In this document: positions 6,821 to 13,831 of the stretch, piece by piece
Layout: each line of letters starts with the position of its first letter
How positions within the stretch are numbered: position 1 is the first letter of the stretch
The notes under the pieces: model-generated
What the model was told of the DNA's origin: nothing
Database searches by the model: none
What the model saw: only the letters and a program-made list of their open reading frames with translations
Program-made: the position numbers and the translations under genes
Origin: Akkermansiaceae bacterium UBA2367
GTDB taxonomy: Bacteria; Verrucomicrobiota; Verrucomicrobiia; Verrucomicrobiales; DEV007
Assembly (NCBI GenBank): GCA_002344525.1
Contig: DDTJ01000060.1
Span: forward strand, 1-23,414
Direction of reading: 5' to 3'
Length of the DNA stretch: 23,414 nt

Positions 6821-8272
6821 TTACTTCAACGGCAAGGTCTCGGTGGCGGCACCGGGGGCGGGCTCGATGCCGAGGAGCTTGCACACGGTCGCGTGGAAGC
6901 TGAGCTGCCCGACTTCGCTGGCGAAGGCCCCGGCGGGCGAGTTCGGGTAGCCGGCGAGGAAGATCTGGCCCGACATGCGGCCCGACTCCTCCACGGGATA
7001 GCCGTAGGCGCCGAAGAGGCCGGGGCCGGCGGAGGCTTCGTAGACAGGCTCGTCGGCTTTCTCGTCGGCGAAGGAATAGGGGGCCTTGAGGACGAGGACG
7101 CGGTCGCCGGTGCGCTCGGGATGCTGATAGGCCCAATTTCCGGGCAGTTCCTCCTTCTTCAGGGGGCGGAAGTAGATGCGCTTGCTCAACTCGTTGTCGA
7201 ATTTGTTGATGAAAATCTTCCGTTCACCCTCGTTCTCGGGCAGGTTCTTGAAGAAAAGGTTGGCGATGGCGTCGTGGGCGACGATGTCGGCGTTGGCCAT
7301 CATCTCGGGGCCGAGGAGGTGGGCGATGTTCACGTTCTTCTCGCGCTCGGCGAGGCCGTGGTCGGTGGTGAGGAAGATGACGAGGTTCGCGTCGGGCGGG
7401 GCGAGGGTGGCCCATTCCGCCTGGAGGGTGTCGAAGAAGCTTTTCAAGGCCGTGTCGGTCGCGCCGACGGCGGCGTAGGTGTCGTCGGCGCGGGGGCCGT
7501 GGGCGAGTCCGGCGCGGAGGATGTCGTCGAGGCGGAGCATGACGAGGCGCAACTTCTCCCCTCCGGCGGTGGCGTCGGCCCGCCATTGCTCCAGCGCCTT
7601 GTTGAGGCGGACCTCGTCGGTCGATGCGGGATCGAAGGCGTCGAGGAAGTGGGCGGCCTTGTGCTCGCCCCCTTGGTTCTGCGAGAGGGGCCAGTCGTGG
7701 ACGAGGGTCTTCACCCCCTGCCTCGTCGCGGTGGTCCAGATCGGCTCGGCGAGGAGCAGCGCGGAGTCAGTGGGTCGGTCGACGATCTCGCCGGAGGGGG
7801 TGCGGATGCGGTCGGCGACGATGCCGTGCTTGTCCGGCGTCACCCCCGTGGCCATGGTGGCATGGGCGGGGTAGGTGAGGCAGGGGAAGCTGGGCCGCAT
7901 CTTGTTCGTCGCGGCTCCGTCCTCGGCGAGCTTCTTGAGAAAAGGGGTTTCGGACTTCTCCAGATAATCGCCCCGGAATCCGGGAATGCTGATCCAGACG
8001 ACGACGGCAGGGCCGGAGCCAGACCCCTTGGAGACGGGCTCGGGTTCCTCCTGGGGCGTTTCCTCGGGACGGTTGCTCGCGTTCTTCGCGAGCCGGGTGG
8101 CTTCGTCGACCCGGCGCTGCTCGGCAAGAAGCCCCTGTGTGGACCGGTCGCCCTCGAAGGAGTTGCGGGTGAACTGGATGCCGTCGCTGCCGCTCCAGAG
8201 GAAAAGGAGCATGAAGGAGAAGAGCAGGATCGCGACGAGGGTGAGCAGCGAACTGGCGAGGGATCGGAACAT
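6821..8272 (-). CDS. Membrane-anchored alkaline-phosphatase-superfamily protein
   Basis: This is a 483-residue protein of the type I phosphodiesterase/nucleotide pyrophosphatase fold. A membrane anchor spans about residues 7-27 (ASSLLTLVAILLFSFMLLFLW), so the domain should face the periplasm. The nucleophile segment SFPCLTYPAHATMATGVTPD and the following KHGI keep the family Thr (Thr133), and TTDHG keeps Asp304-His305. The first metal Asp of the DGFR motif is Pro97 (ISIPGFR), the D..GH pair reads L..GL (residues 252-256), and the HGY histidine is Tyr423. The protein may thus be catalytically altered or inactive. The ATG at 8270-8272 is preferred because it precedes the anchor. It lies 62 nt behind the alcohol dehydrogenase stop and is probably the last gene of that operon. 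Confidence 0.8.
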   Translation of the reverse strand: MFRSLASSLLTLVAILLFSFMLLFLWSGSDGIQFTRNSFEGDRSTQGLLAEQRRVDEATRLAKNASNRPEETPQEEPEPVSKGSGSGPAVVVWISIPGFRGDYLEKSETPFLKKLAEDGAATNKMRPSFPCLTYPAHATMATGVTPDKHGIVADRIRTPSGEIVDRPTDSALLLAEPIWTTATRQGVKTLVHDWPLSQNQGGEHKAAHFLDAFDPASTDEVRLNKALEQWRADATAGGEKLRLVMLRLDDILRAGLAHGPRADDTYAAVGATDTALKSFFDTLQAEWATLAPPDANLVIFLTTDHGLAEREKNVNIAHLLGPEMMANADIVAHDAIANLFFKNLPENEGERKIFINKFDNELSKRIYFRPLKKEELPGNWAYQHPERTGDRVLVLKAPYSFADEKADEPVYEASAGPGLFGAYGYPVEESGRMSGQIFLAGYPNSPAGAFASEVGQLSFHATVCKLLGIEPAPGAATETLPLK

Positions 8273-8334
8273 GGCGGGGCGTTTGTTACCCGTTATCCGA
8301 AGATGGCCCGGCTTGCAAGTGGCGCGACCAGTTT

Positions 8335-9519
8335 TCAGCCTTGCCCCCAAGCGGCCCGGTAGACGCTCTCCAGCGAGGCGGCGTCCACCGCCACGGGATT
8401 GAAGCGGGCGGTCCACTGGGCGGCGGCTTCCTCGGCGAGCTGGGGGACTTTCGCCTCGTCCACGCCGAGTTCGCGCAGGGAGAGGTCCATGCCGCAGGCG
8501 CGGAGGTGCTCGCGCACGCGGGCGGCGAGATCGATTCCGCCGGAAAGCTTGTCGTAGATCGCGGCGGCCTCGGCGTCGGTGCGGTTGAAGGCGATCACAT
8601 GGGGCAGTATCGTACCGACGGCTTGCCCGTGGATGGTGCCGTAGTGCGCGGTGAGCGGGTTGGCGCAGGAATGGGCGATGCCGAGCATGGAGTTCTCGAT
8701 CGCGGTCCCGGCGAAAGCGGAGCCGAGCAGCATCCGGGCGCGGGCCTCAAGATCGGACGGCTCGGCGAGGACTCGCGCGAGTCCCGCGTCGAGGAGCTGC
8801 CAAGCCACCGCCGAACAGGCCGAGGAGATTTCGTTGCGCTGGTTGCACACCGCCGTTTCGAGAGCGTGGGCGATGGCGTCGATCCCGGTGTGGGCCGTGA
8901 CCGCCGTCGGCATGGTCACGGTCAGTTCGGGATCGAGGATGGACACGGCGGCGGCGCATTTGGTGTCGCCACAGGCCATTTTGGCATGGGTCTCGGCGTC
9001 GGCGATGAGGGCGAATTTCTGGCATTCGCTGCCGGTGCCGGCGGTCGTGGGCACGGCGATGAAGGGGAGCATGGGCTTCGTCGCCTTGCCGACGCCCCAG
9101 TAGTCCTGCATGCGGCCGCCGTTGGTGAGGATGAAATTGCAGCCCTTCGCGGTGTCGAGGCTGGAGCCTCCGCCGAGTCCGACGATGAGGTCGATCCTCC
9201 CTTCCGCCGCGACAGCGACGCAGCGGTCCACGTCCTCGGTGTCGGGGTTCTCGCGGACTTGGTCGTAGACCACGACCTCGATGCCGACGACCCGGAGGGA
9301 AGCGACGGCTCTCTGCACAAAGCCCGTCTTGGCGAGGCCCGGATCAGTCACGACGAGGACGCGTTCGCCGCCGAGCGAGGCGGCCTCCGCTCCGAGGGTG
9401 TCGAGTGTCCCGGGGCCGAAGACGACTTTCCCTCCGGCGGCGTGGCGGAAGTCGCGCACCCATTCGGGCAGGTTCAGTTCCGCGCAGAGGGATTCGATGG
9501 AAAGGGGATCGGACGGCAT
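8335..9519 (-). CDS. Iron-containing alcohol dehydrogenase
   Basis: This is a cytoplasmic NAD(P)-dependent, Fe2+-type alcohol dehydrogenase that interconverts an alcohol and an aldehyde. The 394-residue protein (ATG at 9517-9519) has the nucleotide-binding GLGGGSSLDTAKG motif (residues 115-126), PTTAGTGSE, and the complete metal site: Asp214 and His218 in GIDAIAHALE, His283 in IAHSCANPL, and His297 in GTIHGQA, with the canonical 4- and 14-residue spacings. The frame is open 36 nt further upstream (9555), which would overlap the aldehyde dehydrogenase gene. From 9519 the gap is 19 nt, so the two are probably translated from one transcript. Its likely job is to reduce or produce the aldehyde handled by that neighbour. 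The natural substrate cannot be read from the sequence. Confidence 0.93.
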   Translation of the reverse strand: MPSDPLSIESLCAELNLPEWVRDFRHAAGGKVVFGPGTLDTLGAEAASLGGERVLVVTDPGLAKTGFVQRAVASLRVVGIEVVVYDQVRENPDTEDVDRCVAVAAEGRIDLIVGLGGGSSLDTAKGCNFILTNGGRMQDYWGVGKATKPMLPFIAVPTTAGTGSECQKFALIADAETHAKMACGDTKCAAAVSILDPELTVTMPTAVTAHTGIDAIAHALETAVCNQRNEISSACSAVAWQLLDAGLARVLAEPSDLEARARMLLGSAFAGTAIENSMLGIAHSCANPLTAHYGTIHGQAVGTILPHVIAFNRTDAEAAAIYDKLSGGIDLAARVREHLRACGMDLSLRELGVDEAKVPQLAEEAAAQWTARFNPVAVDAASLESVYRAAWGQG

Positions 9520-9538
9520 CGGGAAGAACCCTAAGGGA

Positions 9539-10978
9539 TCACGCGACCTCCGCAATCTGGAAGGAACGGCGCGTATACAGGAACTCGAAAAGGTTGCCTT
9601 CGTGCGGTTGGTTCCACTGGATCCGGTTGGTCGGCACGTTTCCGATGTTGAGGCGGTCGATGTGGGGGCAGTCGAAAAGCCGGTGGATCCACTCGATGTC
9701 CTTGGTCACGGCGGTGACAACCAGCGAGTAGCCGATCTTGTCGAGCATTTCGGCCTGCGGGCATTCGACGACGCTGGCGAAGGGGAAGAGGAACTCGCGG
9801 ATGGCCAGCTCCTGGTCGAAGGAATCGACGCGCACGAGGGTGGGCTGGAGGTAGTTCATCCCGTCGCGCTGCTGGAAGCGCTCGCCCTCGCGGAATTCGG
9901 CGGTGACATCGACGGCTCCGTCGGCCTTCAATCCTTTTTCGACGGCCTCGTTGATCCACTCGGCGAACATGGGGTTGGCGAAGCCGGAGAGCTTCGCGTC
10001 CGGGTCGTCCTGGGCGAGGGGCTTGATCTCGGCGAGTCGCTTCGCCATGGCGCGGGCGATCTCGTCGCCATGGCGCGGCACGACGATGGTCGAGGTGCAG
10101 ATGCAGCTGCGGCCCGAGTTCGCGGAGACGGATTCGACGAGGGTGTCGATGTATTTCTCCCAATGGTCGATCTCGTCCTCGCCGATGAGGAATTTCGAGT
10201 AGCCGGTGCCGTGGACCTCGATGCGGGGGTCGTTCTCGTATTGCTTCACGGTCGAGTCGTCGCCGAAGAGCATGACCCGGCCCGCGCGGCGGATGATCAC
10301 GCCGGAGCCGTCGTGCTGCGTCGGGTAAAGGCTGAAGGCCTCGGACGGAGCGCCCGCCTTGAGGAAGGCTTGGATGATGCGCCAAGGGGTCCAAGGCTCC
10401 TCGCGTCCGGGCTTCAGCAGCACGGGCACCTTCATGGCGATGGCGGGAATCCAGAGGGCGTTGACCGCAGGGGAGTTGCTCGGGAGGATGACGGCGAGTT
10501 CGTTCGTCGTCGCCGAAAAACTGACCGGAGCGCCGCCTTGTTCGCCGTAGCCTTGGTCGAGCACCGCGACGTCGAGTCCCCGCGTGAGGCCGCGGAAAAT
10601 GTCCTCGATTTGTCCGAAAATGCCTCCCAAGCGCTTCATGTTCATGCGGATGAGCGAATGGGGGAGGCCGCTCGTGGCCGCAAGGGAGAGCACGTAGTCC
10701 TCGGGCGACTGCATCGCTCCATCGAGGCCGATGGGCAGGTCGTCGTTCAGGAAGATTTCGCCGGCCCGCTTCGTGATCTCGATGAGATCGGTCGCCTTCA
10801 TCGCCTTCAGCTTGGCGCGGGCTTCGCCCATCTTGGCGAGATCGTATTTGATCATGTCGGCGCAGGCGAAGCTGATCTCGGCGGCGGCTTCTTTGCCGCC
10901 GAGCCGGTTCACGACCTGCACGTCCAGAGATTTGTGGACGCGGCCTTGGCGGAGGATGGGGATGTGAGGGGCGTTCAT
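9539..10978 (-). CDS. Aldehyde-dehydrogenase-fold enzyme (possible acyl reductase)
   Basis: This 479-residue ALDH-superfamily protein retains the oxyanion Asn168 in ILPSNSPAVNALW, the cofactor Lys189 in PVLLKPGREEP, Glu254 in RIEVHGTGYSKF and the catalytic Cys292 in NSGRSCICTSTIVV. The usual ELGGK and NxGQxC motifs are modified to EVHGTG and NSGRSC, so this is a divergent branch and not a standard ALDH. The first ~150 residues are poorly conserved compared with known ALDHs. The gene sits between an adenylate-forming enzyme and an alcohol dehydrogenase, like LuxC beside LuxE. Reduction of an activated acyl group to an aldehyde via acyl-Cys292 is therefore plausible; ordinary aldehyde oxidation is the alternative. 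The start at ATG 10978 fits. A long perfect hairpin lies just upstream. Confidence 0.88.
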   Translation of the reverse strand: MNAPHIPILRQGRVHKSLDVQVVNRLGGKEAAAEISFACADMIKYDLAKMGEARAKLKAMKATDLIEITKRAGEIFLNDDLPIGLDGAMQSPEDYVLSLAATSGLPHSLIRMNMKRLGGIFGQIEDIFRGLTRGLDVAVLDQGYGEQGGAPVSFSATTNELAVILPSNSPAVNALWIPAIAMKVPVLLKPGREEPWTPWRIIQAFLKAGAPSEAFSLYPTQHDGSGVIIRRAGRVMLFGDDSTVKQYENDPRIEVHGTGYSKFLIGEDEIDHWEKYIDTLVESVSANSGRSCICTSTIVVPRHGDEIARAMAKRLAEIKPLAQDDPDAKLSGFANPMFAEWINEAVEKGLKADGAVDVTAEFREGERFQQRDGMNYLQPTLVRVDSFDQELAIREFLFPFASVVECPQAEMLDKIGYSLVVTAVTKDIEWIHRLFDCPHIDRLNIGNVPTNRIQWNQPHEGNLFEFLYTRRSFQIAEVA

Positions 10979-10985
10979 GGGGAAA

Positions 10986-11090
10986 TTCCTCTTACTCTTT
11001 ACTCCTTACTCTTACCTCTTACTCGGGTGGGGGAGGAAAGCGGGCTTTGCTTGGGGGGGAGTAAGAGTAAGGAGTAAAGAGTAAGAGGAA
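10986..11090. repeat. 30-bp perfect inverted repeat within the operon
   Basis: The arm 10986-11015 is the exact reverse complement of 11061-11090 (30 of 30). The words are CTTACTC, TTTACTCC and TTACTCTTAC on the left and the complementary GTAAGAG, GAGTAAA words on the right, with a 45-nt loop. The structure fills 105 of the 117 nt between the stop of the adenylate-forming enzyme and the start of the aldehyde dehydrogenase. In RNA it would be a very stable stem that could terminate, attenuate or be processed. Confidence 0.9.
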
Positions 11091-11095
11091 GGAGC

Positions 11096-12160
11096 TCAAT
11101 ACACTCCCTCGATCACCTTCCCCGTCAATGCACCGAAGGGCCTCACATCGCCGACGCCGTCCCAAGGATACTTCCCGTGCGGCTTGCGGCGGATGGCCTC
11201 GTCGCGTTCGAGGAAGCGGGGCATGAAGAACTCGTGCGACAGGGTCGTGAGCTCGACCCGACCGTATTCGCCGTAGTCCTTGGTGATCTCGGTCTTCTCG
11301 GGATCGACGATGCGGAGGACGGCGCGGGGCTGGGGGGCGTAGTAGGTGACGCTGTAGCCGTTCGCCTTCAACTCGCGGGGAAGGGAGACGGCGAGGCCCA
11401 TGAGGGTGTTGCCGTAGGTGGGCACGAAGAGGGCTTTGTCCTCGAGCACCTCCTCCTGGAGGAAGCGGACGTATTCCGGAGTCATCGAGGTGCCGCCGCA
11501 GAAGCAGCCCTTGATCCCGTGCCCCGCGATGGAGATGCGCTCGCCGATGGAGGCGAGGAGGCGCGGGGTGGTGAAGATGCACTGGATGTCGCGGTGCTTG
11601 ATGATCTCCACGGCCTGCTCCATGACGTGGGCCTGGTAGCGCTCGGCCTCGTCGTAGGCCTTGCGGGCGATCACTTTTTTCACCCAGCGGGGGTCGCAAT
11701 CGACGTGGTAGCAGCTCCCGCCGCGGAAGTTGGCGAGGTGCTCGATGGCGAGGCGGAGACGGCGGGGACCGGTGGGGCCGACCATGATCCAGTTACCGCC
11801 TTTGGGGAAGAACTCGTCGTCGAGCTGGTGGGAGAACTGCTCGTAGTCGTGCTTGTAGTCCTCCCAGCCGACGCGCTGCTTGGGCAGACCGGTGGTGCCG
11901 CCGGTCTCGAAGACGTTGAAGGGGCGGCCCTTGTAGGCGTTGGGAACGAAGCGCTCGTTTTTCTCGTCGCGAAGCCACTCGTCTTGGAAATGGGGGAACT
12001 GGACGATGTCGTCGTAGGTCTTCACCTCCTCGCGGGGGTCCCAGCCGGCCTGCTTCTTCCAGTCGAGCCAGAAGGGGCATCCGGTTTCTTCACTGAAGTG
12101 CCACGCCATCATTTCGCGGACACGTTCGTCGAGTTGTGCTTTGGCTTCGTCTGCGGTCAT
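11096..12160 (-). CDS. LuxE/PaaK-like adenylate-forming enzyme
   Basis: The 354-residue protein belongs to the acyl-adenylate-forming superfamily, resembling LuxE acyl-protein synthetase and PaaK-type ligases in length and layout. The ATP-binding loop TGGTTGLPK is at residues 86-94, preceded by FNVFE, and further motifs are FTTPRLLAS, GTSMTPEYVR and VPTYGNTLMGLAVSLPREL, the last equivalent to the YG.TE region. It lacks the large C-terminal domain of CoA ligases and has no Cys near its C-terminus, unlike LuxE. It probably activates a carboxylic acid as acyl-AMP and hands the acyl group to the neighbouring ALDH-fold enzyme; the acid is unknown. The ATG at 12160 is followed by an N-terminus with typical WxxxxxGCPFW content. 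It is the third or fourth gene of the minus-strand cluster. Confidence 0.8.
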   Translation of the reverse strand: MTADEAKAQLDERVREMMAWHFSEETGCPFWLDWKKQAGWDPREEVKTYDDIVQFPHFQDEWLRDEKNERFVPNAYKGRPFNVFETGGTTGLPKQRVGWEDYKHDYEQFSHQLDDEFFPKGGNWIMVGPTGPRRLRLAIEHLANFRGGSCYHVDCDPRWVKKVIARKAYDEAERYQAHVMEQAVEIIKHRDIQCIFTTPRLLASIGERISIAGHGIKGCFCGGTSMTPEYVRFLQEEVLEDKALFVPTYGNTLMGLAVSLPRELKANGYSVTYYAPQPRAVLRIVDPEKTEITKDYGEYGRVELTTLSHEFFMPRFLERDEAIRRKPHGKYPWDGVGDVRPFGALTGKVIEGVY

Positions 12161-12217
12161 TTTTGGAGAACGGTGCGGTGGTTGGACCGCTGATTTGGCG
12201 GATCTTCGTGACGGGAC

Positions 12218-13780
12218 TCACTGATCGCCGAAGGCGTAGAGGTGGGTCTGGGTCATGATGTAGAGGGTGCCGTTGGCCACCACGCAGGTCGAGTAGATCG
12301 GGGCGGGGAAGGTGATGGAGCCGAGCTCCTCAAGTTCCTTGCCGGCCTTGAGGATGACCAGCTCGCCGTCCTCGTTGCCGATCAGGATCTTGCCGTCCAC
12401 GTAGAGGGTCGAGCTCCAGATGTGGGAGAGGGTGTCGTGCTCCCAGTATTTCTCGCCGGTCTCGGCGTCGAGACAGTAGATGCGGCCCGAGTAGTCGGCG
12501 ATGTAGACGAGGCCGTCGTGGATGGAGGGGGTGGAGATGCTGCGGGCGATCTCCTTGAACTGCCAGGCGATGGCGTCCTGTCCGGTGCCTTTCGAGGGGT
12601 CGATGCAGGTGACCGCGCCGACGCCCTCGCCGTGCTCGGGGTCCTGGCCGATCACGGCGTAGACCTTGTCGTTGTAGATCACAGGGGAGGAGATGATTTC
12701 GGAAGGGCCGGGATAGGTGGCGTATTTGATTGGCTCGCCGTTCTCGTCGAAGCGGTATTCCTTGGGGCAGCAATCGACCTGCCAGAGCGCTTTGAGGAGG
12801 TTGAATTCGTCGTCGCCGTCCTTCTCGACGTCGAATTCGTTGGCGTCGAAGCCGTAGACGATGCCGTCGCCGCCGCCGAAGACGATGATCTCCTTCCCGG
12901 CGAGCTTCCCGTGCGCGGACGAGGACCAGTTGCAGTGCAGGGTGCGCTCGCTGATGCCGGCGGCCTCCTCCCCGGCCAGTTGGCCGGTCTCGCGGTCGAT
13001 GGCGATGAAGGTGGGCGCGTTGGGGGCGGGGATGTTGATGTGGGACCAGTCCACGCCGTTGGAGGTGCTGACCCAGACGTATTTGTCGGTCAGGGTCACG
13101 GTGCTGGAGGTGATATTGTGCGGGAAGACGCCGAGCTCCGTACGCATGTCGTAGCCCCAGACGATGTCGGCGGATTTCTCGGCGAGGGGGAGGGGCTCGA
13201 TGGAGCCGACTTTCTCAAGGCCGCCGGCGAGGTATTTGGCCTCGTCGGTGAAGGGGCCGTCGTTGCCGTCGCTCATCCCGTAGACGTCGAGGCAGAGGAG
13301 CTCGCAGCGGTTCGTGACGACGTAGCCGTATTTGCCGTCGACGGCCACGGAGGAGCAGATGCCGAGGTATTCCCAGTCGTTGACCTTCCCGGCGTCGAGC
13401 TTGGGCACGACGAGCTGCCAGAGGAACTCCCCGCTCTTCTCGTCGAAGCACATCACGATGCTGCGGTCGCCGGTGATCGAGGGGTCGCGGGGCTTCTCGT
13501 TGTTGGTGCCGATGAAGATGCGGCCGTCCTTGACCGTGGCGGTGCCGTAGGACTGCGAACCCATCTCGGTGACCCACTTCAGCCCCTTGGCGCCGACGGG
13601 CTTGCCGTCCTCGCCGACTTCGCCGGATTCGATCTCGACGGAGATGCCCTTGGCAGGGGAGACCATGTTGCGGGTGCCGTCGCGGCCCCAGGTGGGCCAT
13701 TCCCCGCCGCCGTCGTCGGCGTGTGCGGAGAGGGAGACGAAGGCGAGGCTGGCGAGGGAACGGAGAAGGGTCTTGTTCAT
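12218..13780 (-). CDS. Secreted PQQ-like beta-propeller protein
   Basis: This 520-residue protein has a Sec signal peptide (MNKTLLRSLASLAFVSLSAHA, probable cleavage before DDGGG) and repeated propeller blades of the form CFDEKSGEFLWQL, AIDRETGQL and CLDAETGEKYWEHD. It opens with WPTWGRDGTRN, typical of PQQ-like or BamB-like propellers. A vicinal Cys pair (VDCCPKEY, about residues 336-337) occurs mid-protein, and GQDPEHGEGVG follows. Membership of the fold does not prove PQQ binding: many such proteins bind no cofactor, and no catalytic Asp/Ca site is assigned. It is 51 nt downstream of another propeller gene and 57 nt upstream of the adenylate-forming enzyme, all on one strand. A periplasmic or surface role is likely; function is unknown. 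Confidence 0.85.
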   Translation of the reverse strand: MNKTLLRSLASLAFVSLSAHADDGGGEWPTWGRDGTRNMVSPAKGISVEIESGEVGEDGKPVGAKGLKWVTEMGSQSYGTATVKDGRIFIGTNNEKPRDPSITGDRSIVMCFDEKSGEFLWQLVVPKLDAGKVNDWEYLGICSSVAVDGKYGYVVTNRCELLCLDVYGMSDGNDGPFTDEAKYLAGGLEKVGSIEPLPLAEKSADIVWGYDMRTELGVFPHNITSSTVTLTDKYVWVSTSNGVDWSHINIPAPNAPTFIAIDRETGQLAGEEAAGISERTLHCNWSSSAHGKLAGKEIIVFGGGDGIVYGFDANEFDVEKDGDDEFNLLKALWQVDCCPKEYRFDENGEPIKYATYPGPSEIISSPVIYNDKVYAVIGQDPEHGEGVGAVTCIDPSKGTGQDAIAWQFKEIARSISTPSIHDGLVYIADYSGRIYCLDAETGEKYWEHDTLSHIWSSTLYVDGKILIGNEDGELVILKAGKELEELGSITFPAPIYSTCVVANGTLYIMTQTHLYAFGDQ

Positions 13781-13831
13781 GGCGAAGCGTGCTGGCGGGG
13801 AAGGGGAGTATCGGGGTGGGCGTTGCGGGAA

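Noticed and set aside
10986..11090. Possible CRISPR or direct-repeat array
   Set aside because: Units are contiguous short words in inverted orientation, with no regular spacers and no cas genes.
11096..12160. A luciferase (lux) operon
   Set aside because: LuxE-like and LuxC-like roles are plausible, but no luxA, luxB or luxD homologue is present in the window.
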